A DNA stretch of 32,025 nucleotides from Bacteroidota bacterium (lineage in GTDB: Bacteria; Bacteroidota; Bacteroidia; Chitinophagales; Chitinophagaceae): the NCBI GenBank assembly GCA_013288445.1, contig JABDBX010000020.1, forward strand, positions 1-32,025. The letters run 5' to 3'. This document shows, piece after piece, positions 21,904 through 30,022 of this stretch. Numbering within the stretch: position 1 is the first letter of the stretch; each line of letters starts with the position of its first letter. The position numbers and the translations under genes are program-made. The notes beneath the pieces are model-generated. The model ran no database searches. It was not told where the DNA came from and saw only the letters and a list, made by a program, of their open reading frames with translations.

Positions 21904-24843
21904 TTACCCTCCATTCCGGCCGCGCCACCCGCCGGGGCCACCGGGGGGCATTCCTGGAATATTCAGGTTATTATCCTTTGGCGCTTCGTCCACAGGGGCC
22001 ACGCCTTTAAAGTGCCGCAGCGTATAAGTAAGCTGGAACATAAAGTATTGCTGCAACACCTTCGTTACATCATTTTCCACATAGTTTGCAGCTACGGTGC
22101 GGGTCACGCTTTTGTTCTGGTTCAGTATGTCGAATGCGCTGATCCTGGCCTCAAGCGAGCGGTTCTTAAAGAACTTATATCCTACATATGCATTCCACAG
22201 GAAGTAATCTATATTGCCCGCCGAGCTGCTGAACGTGCTGTAGTAGTTATGCGATATATTGGTGTTGAACACAACTCCTTTCAGGAATATCCAGTTGATC
22301 TTGAATGATGCCGTATGGCTGTAATAGTTGTTGTTGAGCGACCCTACCTGTAGCGAGTTTTTTACAAAATTATAGTTGCCGGAATAGGCCAGCGTAAAGT
22401 CCAGCTTTTCACTCACATTGCTGCTCAGCACCACGCCCAGCGTAGGGATGTAATTATTGGAGTAATCGGCTATGTCATTATATACGCCAGGGGTGTGCGT
22501 GTAGCTGAGGCCCCCGTTAAGGTTGAAATTGCTCTTAATAAATTCCGCCGGAAGGCTGTAAGTGAGGAACAGCTTGTTGTTGGAGTAATAGTTGAGGTTC
22601 ACCGGCCTTGTGAGTTGCCCTCCGGGAATGATATTGACATCGGATGTGGCAAGATCGGAAGGTACAAGTGAATTCTGCGTATAAGTAGCCGTACCAATAT
22701 AGTTATTGATATAATTAGCAAATCCATAAACAAAGAAGTTGTGTGCAGTTTTCGATTTTGTAAGTCCATAACGCAGCAAAAATGTTTGTTCGTAATCCTG
22801 CTTCAGGTTGGGGTTGCCGGTACTTAATTGCAATGGGTTGCTCCTGTCCACCACATTCTGCAATTGGGTAACCCCTGGAGGCGATATATTGGTGCGGTAA
22901 GTGATTCGCAGGTTGCGTCCGTCCTTAAACCTATAGTTGAAAAAAACATTGGGCAGTACGTTGGTGAAGGTGCGGCTGATAGGCATAGAGGTAGGGAATT
23001 CCTGGGCGCCGTCCAGCACTGCGTATTGCACATTAGCGCCTATCATCAGGTTCAGTTTTTTATCGCCGAGGCGGTAGCTGAGCCCGCCACGCTGGGTAGT
23101 ATAGGTACTTGAATATTTGTTGGAAAGGGCGGTATCAGGATAACCTACTACCGGCAACCCGGCCATGGAATCCGTCTCTTTATCCGACTTGCTATTGGTA
23201 TAAGAAGGAATATAGCTAAACTGTAGCTGGCTTTTTTTGCCAAGCGGTTCGGTATATGATATGTTAGAGGAAAGGGTGTAGCTGTTGTTATACAATGTGT
23301 AGTTTTGGTTCAAAACGGCCGGGATATAGTTATGCAGCGTGTCCACATGACCACTATTGGAATTGTTAAAACCATCGCCCGATTTTTCATTTAGTGATGT
23401 ACCAAAATTTACCGAGATGGTACGACCCTTTTTATGGAATTTATGCTGGAGCAGTATGTTGTTGGAGAAGGTATAGCCGCCGTTATTGGCCTGGCTGTTA
23501 TTCAGTGAATTGCTTATCAGCGCATCTGCCAGCGAATAGCTGGTATCTATTTGCCTGGTGGTAGCATAGTTCTGCTGCAGGCTAAGATTGGGGGTAATAA
23601 TGAGCGAATTAAATGAGTCAATGGTATATTCAAAACGAACGTTGAACCGGTGGTTGAAATTTTTGGTTACCCCGCTATCACCCTCGTTATATAAACTCTG
23701 CTGGAGGGGATTCGTAACGTAGGTTTCTGCCGGAAAGGTGTAATCTCTTGAAAGCAGCGTACTGTTTGTGTTCGTCGTATTATTAAAAAAGTAGCTTCCT
23801 GTCACCTTTATTTTTTTGCCCCACTGGTCGCTATAATTAATTCCCGCCGAGTTGGTAGTGGTGATCCCTGCCTGCTGCCCCGTGAGGAAGTTACTCCCTG
23901 CGCCGCCACCATTGCCGCCACCGCCGCCGAAAGCGCCGCCACCGCTACCCCTGCCAGTACCACCGCTGCCACCAGTTACCCCAAGAATGTCCTGCGAACT
24001 AAAATTCTGCTGGTTCACATTGTTCGAAAGTTCCAGTATAGATATTCTCCGGTCGCCGTCGAATGAGTTGAAGTTACCACCGGCCAGGTACTTATCATCG
24101 GTGCCATAGCCCCCATAAACCTTACCGAATTGTCCCTCGCTTTTATTCTTCTTCGTCACAATGTTCATCGTTTTCTGCGAGTTGCCATCGTCAAAGCCTG
24201 TAAATGTGGCCTGGTCGCTCAGTTTATCAAATACCTGTATCTTATCTATCACCTCAGCTGGCAGGTTCCTTAGCGCCAGCGTAGGGTCTGTTCCAAAGAA
24301 GGGCTTGCCGTCCACATATACCTGCTGCACAGCCTCTCCATTCACTTTCACGCCTGTATTATCAGAGGTCATTCCCGGCATTTTCGTTATCAGGTCTTCT
24401 GCCGTAGCATCGGGATGTGTCTTGTATGCATCGGCATGAAATTGTGATGTATCGCCAAGCTGGTCGGCACGTATTTGTTTGCCGGTAACGGTTACACCCT
24501 TCAGTTCATTGTCCGTTGTTTTCATAGATAGTTTGCCCATGTCCACGTTCTTTCCTGCGATACTTATGGTTTGGTAAACTGCCTTATAGCCAATATAATC
24601 CAGGTGCACTAAATATTTGCCTGTGTTCAATCCGTCTATTTCAAATTTTCCGTTTGCATCTGTTACGGTACCCGTTTTTAAGGTGGTGTCAACAGTATTA
24701 GATGCAACTATCGTAACGCCAATCAGCGCGGAATTATCTTTGGCATCAATCACTGTTCCGGTAATATTATATGTTTGTGCTACGGTACTAAAAGAAAAGA
24801 ATATCAACCCGCATATCAGCGTTAACCGTGCAACCATGTTCAT
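21904..24843 (-). CDS. Outer-membrane beta-barrel protein with carboxypeptidase-regulatory-like domain (TonB-receptor-like)
   Basis: 979 aa. Signal peptide 1-22 (LICGLIFFSFSTVAQ). Residues 25-110 form a CarboxypepD_reg-like domain (ITGTVIDAKDNSALIGVTIV, TDANGKFEIDGL). A plug-like region follows (115-235) with VNGEAVQQVYVDGKPFFG and LRNLPAEVIDKIQVF. A Gly-rich loop (290-317) precedes the long barrel, where alternating aromatic and polar strands run to the end. The C-terminus ends in a Pro/Gly/Arg tail (PGMPPGGPGGWRGRNGG), not a classical terminal aromatic strand. Family members are mostly of unknown substrate; no SusD-like partner is adjacent, which argues against a polysaccharide system. It is flanked by a 45-bp direct repeat. 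Confidence 0.88.
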   Translation of the reverse strand: MNMVARLTLICGLIFFSFSTVAQTYNITGTVIDAKDNSALIGVTIVASNTVDTTLKTGTVTDANGKFEIDGLNTGKYLVHLDYIGYKAVYQTISIAGKNVDMGKLSMKTTDNELKGVTVTGKQIRADQLGDTSQFHADAYKTHPDATAEDLITKMPGMTSDNTGVKVNGEAVQQVYVDGKPFFGTDPTLALRNLPAEVIDKIQVFDKLSDQATFTGFDDGNSQKTMNIVTKKNKSEGQFGKVYGGYGTDDKYLAGGNFNSFDGDRRISILELSNNVNQQNFSSQDILGVTGGSGGTGRGSGGGAFGGGGGNGGGAGSNFLTGQQAGITTTNSAGINYSDQWGKKIKVTGSYFFNNTTNTNSTLLSRDYTFPAETYVTNPLQQSLYNEGDSGVTKNFNHRFNVRFEYTIDSFNSLIITPNLSLQQNYATTRQIDTSYSLADALISNSLNNSQANNGGYTFSNNILLQHKFHKKGRTISVNFGTSLNEKSGDGFNNSNSGHVDTLHNYIPAVLNQNYTLYNNSYTLSSNISYTEPLGKKSQLQFSYIPSYTNSKSDKETDSMAGLPVVGYPDTALSNKYSSTYTTQRGGLSYRLGDKKLNLMIGANVQYAVLDGAQEFPTSMPISRTFTNVLPNVFFNYRFKDGRNLRITYRTNISPPGVTQLQNVVDRSNPLQLSTGNPNLKQDYEQTFLLRYGLTKSKTAHNFFVYGFANYINNYIGTATYTQNSLVPSDLATSDVNIIPGGQLTRPVNLNYYSNNKLFLTYSLPAEFIKSNFNLNGGLSYTHTPGVYNDIADYSNNYIPTLGVVLSSNVSEKLDFTLAYSGNYNFVKNSLQVGSLNNNYYSHTASFKINWIFLKGVVFNTNISHNYYSTFSSSAGNIDYFLWNAYVGYKFFKNRSLEARISAFDILNQNKSVTRTVAANYVENDVTKVLQQYFMFQLTYTLRHFKGVAPVDEAPKDNNLNIPGMPPGGPGGWRGRNGG

Positions 24844-24985
24844 CGTTTATAAACCAATTTAGACAGTAAGTTAGCTAAAGGGTTTAAGATGGCACCTCTA
24901 TAATTATTCCGTAATTGTAACCCATTATTTTCCAGCGAACTGCTGATAGAGATCTTCCCTGTAACTAAGTCTAAGTGTCTCCAAA

Positions 24986-25030
24986 CTCAACTCGCGTCAC
25001 TGCGAGGAACGAAGCAGCCTCACGCAATGA
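24986..25030 (+). repeat. 45-bp dispersed repeat, copy 2
   Basis: Second copy of the element at 21665-21709, same orientation, two mismatches. It lies upstream of the outer-membrane gene, between it and idi. Confidence 0.8.
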
Positions 25031-25059
25031 GCTAAGAATCGCTGAGAAAAAAAATAATT

Positions 25060-25578
25060 TTACACTGCCGTAAACAACTGCGCCTTCCAATCTTTGATAC
25101 AGATTTTAAACCATTCCGTATAGCTGGCAGGGTGCGCTGCAATATCTTTTTCAAGGGCGCCTACAGCCATATACCTCCATAGTCGTACCTCTTCCGGGTC
25201 GGGGACAGGAATAATGTCGGATACCCCGATGAACACATGGTCCAATTCATGCTCCGTGATGCCATTATCTAATTCTGCCCTGTACACAAAACTGAAAACC
25301 TCTTTCAGTTCGCACGCCAAACCCATCTCTTCAAATAGCCTGCGGTTAGCAGCATCAAGTACAAGTTCTCCAGGGCGGGGGTGGCTACAGCAGGTGTTGG
25401 TCCACAAGCTGCCGGAATGGTACTTGCCTGCAGCTCTTTGCTGTAATAATAGCTCACCCCTTGCGTTGAATATGAATACAGAGATTGCTCTATGCAGCCG
25501 CCCTTCGAGGTGTGCTTGCAATTTCTCCATCTGGCCGACCTCATTGTCCTCTTCGTCAACTAATACTACGTATTCCAT
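25060..25578 (-). CDS. idi: Isopentenyl-diphosphate delta-isomerase, type I
   Basis: 172 aa, Nudix fold. It interconverts isopentenyl and dimethylallyl diphosphate. Visible: GRLHRAISVFIFN with His29, LLLQQRAAGKYHSGSLWTN, the catalytic Cys in TCCSHP (Cys64), the Nudix-type NRRLFEEMG, and Glu109/Glu111 in ITEHELDHV, which supply the second catalytic acid and metal contacts. Cytoplasmic. It is 41 nt downstream of the NHL-protein stop on the same strand; co-transcription is possible but the pairing has no known logic. Confidence 0.95.
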   Translation of the reverse strand: MEYVVLVDEEDNEVGQMEKLQAHLEGRLHRAISVFIFNARGELLLQQRAAGKYHSGSLWTNTCCSHPRPGELVLDAANRRLFEEMGLACELKEVFSFVYRAELDNGITEHELDHVFIGVSDIIPVPDPEEVRLWRYMAVGALEKDIAAHPASYTEWFKICIKDWKAQLFTAV

Positions 25579-25619
25579 GATGAAAATAAAGAATAAAAAG
25601 GGAAATGCTCACTACACTG

Positions 25620-26924
25620 CTATTGCTTCTCAAACTTTCCAACACAACCACCATTCACGTTAACGAAGTAAACACCGGGCTGAAGTTGTGTAATATTTAA
25701 CCGAATATTTTCAGCATTGTATTCGTTGCTATATACGATTCGCCCTAAAATATTACTTACGCTCACACTGGTTATTTTATGCACTGAATTAATGTTCAGT
25801 TCACTTTTGGAAGGATTCGGATATACTTTTATTGATTCGTTGGGAGGAGTGGAATATTTTATTCCAAGCGATGGATATGTCAATATGCGTATCCGATTAT
25901 TGAGACAATCAGATATGAAGATGTTTCCATCCAGATCAAGGTCAACCTGAGTGTCGGTTGAACTTATTTGAGCAGCTGTTGCCGGGCCACCATCCCCGCT
26001 GAATCCCGATGTGCCTGTACCTGCAAGGGTATTAATTATGCCGGAAGTGTCGATTTTTCGTATTCTTGATGAGTTGTCGTCTGAGAGGTATATATTACCG
26101 ATCTTGTCAACTGCAAGCGAATTTGGATGCATAAACGCTGCTGTTGCAGGTCCGCCATCTCCCAGTCCGGCTGTACCCCCTCCGGCAAATGTGCTAATAA
26201 TGCCGGCGGTATTAATCTTTCTTATCCGGTAATTATACCTGTCCGCCACATAAACATTTCCAATCGTATCTACGGCTATGCTACAGGGAAAATATAATGT
26301 GGCCGCAGTAGCTGGGCCACCATCGCCGGTAAGATAATACATGCCATTTCCAGCAAATGTGCTGATAATCCCAGAAACGTTCACCTTGCGGATTCTGTGA
26401 TTGCCGCGATCAACAATATACATATTCCCAATTCTATCAAAAGCCATATCGGTAGGCACGTTAATTTCCGCAGATGTTGCTGCCCCCCCATCTCCACTAA
26501 AACCTAACATAGCACTCCCGGCAATGGTAGAAATAATACCTCCGGGACTTATTTTACGAATTCGGCTTTGTTCCGCAATATAAATATTGTCGGCCCCATC
26601 GATAGCTATGCCTTGTGGTCCGTCCAATTCCGCATTTGTAGCTGGCCCTCCGTCTCCACTATAGCCCGATGTGCCGTTACCTGCAACTGTTGTAATTATT
26701 CCCGTCGGATCAATTTTCCTTACTCTTTTGTTAGCTGCATCAAGAACGTACATGTTCCCGATACTATCGAATACTATTCCCTTCGGACTATATAGCTCCG
26801 CAGTGGCTTCCCCTCCGCCGTCACCTGCAAATCCAGGAGTTCCATTCCCTGCTATGGTTGTAATAATTTGCCCTTTTGTCAGAATAGGGCAAAGCAGCAA
26901 CATCAAAAAGCATATCCTTTTCAT
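25620..26924 (-). CDS. Secreted six-repeat NHL beta-propeller protein with type IX secretion tail
   Basis: 434 aa. Signal peptide 1-18 (ICFLMLLLCPILTKG). Residues 20-350 are six repeats of about 54-56 aa, each with a TIAGNGTxGFSGDGGPAT-like block, an AIDxxGNxYxAD-like block and RIRKI; together they should close a six-bladed propeller. The C-terminal 80 residues (KVYPNPSKSELNI, SNILGRIVY, LQPGVYFVNV) are a type A sorting domain of type IX secretion, so the protein is surface-attached or released. The repeat makes the DNA an imperfect tandem array of about 165-bp units. The ending VGKFEKQ is a variant of the usual K-F-x-K/R. The ligand is unknown. Confidence 0.88.
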   Translation of the reverse strand: MKRICFLMLLLCPILTKGQIITTIAGNGTPGFAGDGGGEATAELYSPKGIVFDSIGNMYVLDAANKRVRKIDPTGIITTVAGNGTSGYSGDGGPATNAELDGPQGIAIDGADNIYIAEQSRIRKISPGGIISTIAGSAMLGFSGDGGAATSAEINVPTDMAFDRIGNMYIVDRGNHRIRKVNVSGIISTFAGNGMYYLTGDGGPATAATLYFPCSIAVDTIGNVYVADRYNYRIRKINTAGIISTFAGGGTAGLGDGGPATAAFMHPNSLAVDKIGNIYLSDDNSSRIRKIDTSGIINTLAGTGTSGFSGDGGPATAAQISSTDTQVDLDLDGNIFISDCLNNRIRILTYPSLGIKYSTPPNESIKVYPNPSKSELNINSVHKITSVSVSNILGRIVYSNEYNAENIRLNITQLQPGVYFVNVNGGCVGKFEKQ

Positions 26925-26992
26925 AACGGTTTTTTAAATAAAGCTAATTATACTGCAAATGGGATAGTTGCGTGCATTTGGTGTGGTGTTTC

Positions 26993-27094
26993 GTGTCCTA
27001 CGCAAGTTCGATGGGCGATGCCCATCGCTATTAGATTTCGCCCTTTCAGGGCTTGACCATGTAACGATGCCCATGCATCGAAGGTTCGGGACAC
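26993..27094. repeat. Composite stem-loop repeat
   Basis: GTGTCC (26993-26998) pairs with GGACAC (27089-27094), enclosing three small hairpins: CGATGGGC/GCCCATCG (27009-27027), GCCCT/AGGGC (27040-27052) and CGATGC/GCATCG (27065-27080). The interior CGCCCTTTCAGGGCTTG is of a kind seen in dispersed Bacteroidota repeats. No gene lies in 26925-27162. Confidence 0.65.
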
Positions 27095-27162
27095 TTATGA
27101 ACGAAAACACTTTTTAACAAATGCACAAAACTATGCCAGACAAAGTATAATTATTATGCACC

Positions 27163-28134
27163 TCACGCTACCATTTCCCTGTTATATTTCTTCCGGTAAT
27201 CTAATGGCGACAAACCGGTTATTTTTTTGAACGTCGTTCTGAATGCCTTGCTGTCGGAATACCCTACGGCATACATGACTTCGTTTATATGCTCCCTGCC
27301 CGATTCGAGGCTTTTCTTTGCTGCTTCTATCTTCACTCTTTGCAGGTATTCTACTGGTGTGTTAGCCGTTGCTTTTTTGAACCGCCGCTCAAAATTTCTC
27401 CGGCTTATCAGGAAGAGGTTGGCTAATTGATCTACGGATATTTTAGAGCCCACATTCAGTTCTATATATTCCTGCGCCTGCTTTATAGACTCATCCTCAT
27501 GGCCTTTTTGCCCCATGAATATCGTGAATGGCGACTGGCTTTTACGGTCTATCTCCACCTCCAGTACCTTCGATATAAATACAGCAACCTCACGTCCGCA
27601 ATACTTCTCTATCAGGTGCAATACCAAATTTACAAATGAATATGCGCCACCGCTCGAGTATATTCCGTTGTCCTCTGTGATTATTTTCTCTGTTATCAGT
27701 TTTACCTCCGGGAACATCTGGCGGAACCCATCGGCTGCCAGCCAGTGGGTAGTACATTTTTTACCATTCAGCAGGCCGGTTGACGCCAGCAGGAAGGCCC
27801 CTACGCAAAGGCTGGCAACCTCTGCACCACGTTTATACTGATCCGTTATCCAGGGTATAAAATCAAGATTCTGCGAGAGCGAATGTGGCTGCAAAGCAGG
27901 TATTATTATGAGGTCTGTCTTTTTTACATCAGCCATCATTTTATCTGGATGCACGGAGAACAGCCCTCCGTATAGCTTTGTTTCATTTCGCAGGCCTACC
28001 AGGTGAATATCAAACATCGCGTTACGCCCTGTTTTTACCAGGTAATCGTTAGCTGCTGTTAATGCTTTGTACGGCCCTATAATGCTGCTCAGTATGCTAT
28101 CGCCCTGCGGCACAATTATGGAAATATGTTTCAT
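27163..28134 (-). CDS. GlxA-family transcriptional regulator (DJ-1/PfpI domain plus AraC helix-turn-helix)
   Basis: 323 aa from the ATG at 28134; a longer frame to 28230 has no ATG and an unlikely N-terminus. Residues 1-190 are a class I glutamine-amidotransferase-like DJ-1/PfpI fold with ASLCVGAFLLASTGLLNG, Cys110 at the nucleophile elbow. Residues about 215-318 are the AraC-type DNA-binding domain (QLANLFLISRRNFERRFKKA, then AVGYSDSKAFRTTFKKITG). The gene is divergent from the SnoaL-VOC-DinB cluster across a 201-nt gap, so it may control it. Its promoter is well formed. The inducer is unknown; the sensor domain need not be catalytic. Confidence 0.92.
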   Translation of the reverse strand: MKHISIIVPQGDSILSSIIGPYKALTAANDYLVKTGRNAMFDIHLVGLRNETKLYGGLFSVHPDKMMADVKKTDLIIIPALQPHSLSQNLDFIPWITDQYKRGAEVASLCVGAFLLASTGLLNGKKCTTHWLAADGFRQMFPEVKLITEKIITEDNGIYSSGGAYSFVNLVLHLIEKYCGREVAVFISKVLEVEIDRKSQSPFTIFMGQKGHEDESIKQAQEYIELNVGSKISVDQLANLFLISRRNFERRFKKATANTPVEYLQRVKIEAAKKSLESGREHINEVMYAVGYSDSKAFRTTFKKITGLSPLDYRKKYNREMVA

Positions 28135-28151
28135 ACCCGCTATTTTTTCTA

Positions 28152-28182
28152 CAAATCTACCAAAAACTATTGTCGCAATCAA
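28152..28182 (-). promoter_or_regulatory. Bacteroidota-type promoter of the GlxA-family regulator
   Basis: TTG (28182-28180) then exactly 20 nt, then TAGATTTG (28159-28152), on the minus strand. The start of transcription would be about 13 nt before the ATG at 28134. Confidence 0.65.
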
Positions 28183-28335
28183 CCCCTCAGATTGGCGTAT
28201 TAACACACCGGCGGTTACGAATATTGCCACTATGTTTGCATCGTATTAGGAAAGCAGGCTGTTTCACCGTTTACAATTCCTTAATTAGCTTTAAAACATT
28301 TATCAACTAATTTTAAACAAATAAAATCAAATACC

Positions 28336-28689
28336 ATGACCACAAAACAAGTAGCAGACCGCCTGGTAGAACTTTGCCGTATGGGCAAAATTTTCGAAAC
28401 ACAAGACGAATTATATGCCGATGACGCCGTGAGCATTGAGCCGGATGGCGGCCCAATAAAAGAAGCAAAAGGCAAGCAGGCCATTATGGAAAAAGGCAAA
28501 ATGTTTGCGTCCATGGTCGTAGAATTTCACAGCTCGACTATTTCAGAACCCATCGTTGCTGGCAATGCGTTTGCCATCACATGGGCTATGGATGTGACCA
28601 TGAAAGACCGTGGCAGAAGTAATATGGAAGAAGTTTGCGTTTACATGGTAAAAGACGGGAAGATCATCTCTGAGCAATTCTTCTTTTAA
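28336..28689 (+). CDS. SnoaL-like / NTF2-fold protein
   Basis: 117 aa. It starts MTTKQVADRLVELCRMGKI, followed by LYADDAVSIEPDG and a helix, ending in MVKDGKIISEQFFF; the pattern (helix, DAVSIEP strand, C-terminal sheet with W-x-M-D-V-T strand) fits the SnoaL-like NTF2 fold. Many relatives bind small hydrophobic molecules; no catalytic residue can be named. First of three co-directional genes (SnoaL, VOC, DinB) opposite the GlxA-family regulator. A TAATTTTA about 26 nt before the ATG may be the -7 box. No signal peptide. Confidence 0.8.
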   Translation: MTTKQVADRLVELCRMGKIFETQDELYADDAVSIEPDGGPIKEAKGKQAIMEKGKMFASMVVEFHSSTISEPIVAGNAFAITWAMDVTMKDRGRSNMEEVCVYMVKDGKIISEQFFF

Positions 28690-28700
28690 GAGTGCACTAA

Positions 28701-28735
28701 AGGTGTCCCACACCTTTTTCTGGTGTGGGACACCT
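28701..28735. repeat. Hairpin repeat, copy 2 of the GTGTCCCACACC family
   Basis: AGGTGTCCCACACC at 28701-28714 pairs perfectly with 28722-28735 around a 7-nt T-rich loop. There is no downstream U-tract. It lies between the SnoaL-like and VOC genes, where it could lower read-through or stabilise the upstream message. Confidence 0.75.
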
Positions 28736-28806
28736 ACACACCGCAACCAAGCAGCTTCGATCTTTAATCGACCAATCATTTTTTAACCATCTAAAAATCA
28801 AACATT

Positions 28807-29199
28807 ATGGACGGCAGTGTAAACATCATCAACTGGTTCGAAATATCTGTAAGTGATATTACCAGGGCTAAGAAATTTTATGAGACCATTTTTTCTATCG
28901 AATTCCAACAGATAGAAATGATGGGTATGAAGATGGCCATGTTCCCGGCCGATAACATGAACGGCAAGGTATCGGGCGCGCTTGTGGAAAGCGCTATGCA
29001 CAAACCAAGCGCCGATGGGGCCAAAATTTATTTCAACGGCAACCCTGACCTGGACGAAGCGCTTGGTAAAGTGGAGGCCGCCGGCGGCAAGATCAATATG
29101 CCAAAAACCAAGATCAACGATGAAGTAGGCTATATGGCCTTCTTCACTGACACGGAAGGCAACGCGGTGGCCCTGCATTCCGGCCCTACAGGAAAATGA
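28807..29199 (+). CDS. VOC-superfamily protein (glyoxalase/bleomycin-resistance/dioxygenase fold)
   Basis: 130 aa. One pair of beta-alpha-beta-beta-beta modules: WFEISVSDITRAKKFYETIF near residues 9-28, MGMKMAMFPAD, YFNGNPDLDEALGKVEAAGG with the typical D...A...V..AGG, then DEVGYMAFFTDTEGNAVALH. Many VOC proteins bind a metal through His/Glu pairs; few His are present here, so it may not be metal-dependent. Second gene of the cluster, 117 nt after the SnoaL-like gene, with the hairpin between. Confidence 0.88.
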   Translation: MDGSVNIINWFEISVSDITRAKKFYETIFSIEFQQIEMMGMKMAMFPADNMNGKVSGALVESAMHKPSADGAKIYFNGNPDLDEALGKVEAAGGKINMPKTKINDEVGYMAFFTDTEGNAVALHSGPTGK

Positions 29200-29224
29200 T
29201 TTTTTCACCATAAAAACAACATCT

Positions 29225-29713
29225 ATGTCAAATTCAGCATCAGCGCTCAAAGCGCAATTCGATCTGCAAACGCGTCTCTACAACAATGCACTTGATGGCA
29301 TTACAGATGCCGAGGCACAAAACCGCAACAGCGACCACGTAAACCATATGAAATGGATTGCGGGCCACCTGCTCAACACCCGCGTGGATCTTTTAAGCAG
29401 ATTGACCGGAGGGGAGCCTGACACCACCTATGGTGCACAGTTTGGTCGTGGTGTAGCCCTTGATGTGAATGCCAACTATCCGCCAATGGAAGAAATAACT
29501 TCCAGGTGGAAAGCAGCGGCAACAAAGATCAGCGAGGGATTTACACAGTTGCCGGAAGAAGTGCTGGGGGCAAAAGCGCCAGTACAGGCTCCGGTGGCCG
29601 ATGATACATTCCGTGGGCTCCTGGCGTTCCTCGTTTCACATGAGGCATACCACATAGGCCAGCTCGGCCTGTTAAGGAAAATGGCAGGCAAAGAAGCTAT
29701 GTCTTATAACTGA
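29225..29713 (+). CDS. DinB-family (DinB_2) four-helix protein
   Basis: 162 aa. A four-helix bundle of the DinB/YfiT type: His48 in WIAGHLLNTRVDLL and His139/His143 in SHEAYHIGQLGLLRK supply the usual three-His metal site. Related proteins include bacillithiol- and mycothiol-dependent transferases, but most Bacteroidota members are uncharacterised. Third gene of the cluster, 25 nt after the VOC gene. A strong bidirectional terminator follows. Expression is presumably linked to the GlxA-family regulator. Confidence 0.88.
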   Translation: MSNSASALKAQFDLQTRLYNNALDGITDAEAQNRNSDHVNHMKWIAGHLLNTRVDLLSRLTGGEPDTTYGAQFGRGVALDVNANYPPMEEITSRWKAAATKISEGFTQLPEEVLGAKAPVQAPVADDTFRGLLAFLVSHEAYHIGQLGLLRKMAGKEAMSYN

Positions 29714-29728
29714 TCGATACAGCTTTCC

Positions 29729-29770
29729 AAAAAAGTGTGGCACACCCGAAAAAGGTGTGCCACACTTTTT
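29729..29770. terminator. Strong bidirectional intrinsic terminator after the DinB gene
   Basis: AAAAAGTGTGGCACACC (29730-29746) pairs perfectly over 17 bp with 29754-29770 across a 7-nt loop, with A-run and T-run on opposite sides, so it should work on both strands. The core GTGTGGCACACC is close to the hairpin family at 14674 and 28701. 29771-30022 holds no gene that I can see. Confidence 0.85.
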
Positions 29771-30022
29771 ATATTTTTTGTAGTTCCTAAGATTTATAAA
29801 GTGCTATGCCCCATACTTACTTTTCGGGTCATTTTGCTGCAAAAAATAGCCCCATTGGGCAAATCATAGCAGGAAATACTATGAATAACATGTGGCAACT
29901 CTATAGATGTGAAGGCACGGAGTAATTAAATAAACGGTGCATTTGTCCGTCGTCCGTTTATTTTTGGAGCCTTTCCCCGTACGCAAAAATTGTCTTATCT
30001 TTTCTGCCTGAAAACATTAATT

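Noticed and set aside
25780-26870. Regularly spaced repeats of about 165 bp that could suggest an array
   Set aside because: They encode the blades of an NHL propeller; units are too long and divergent for CRISPR.
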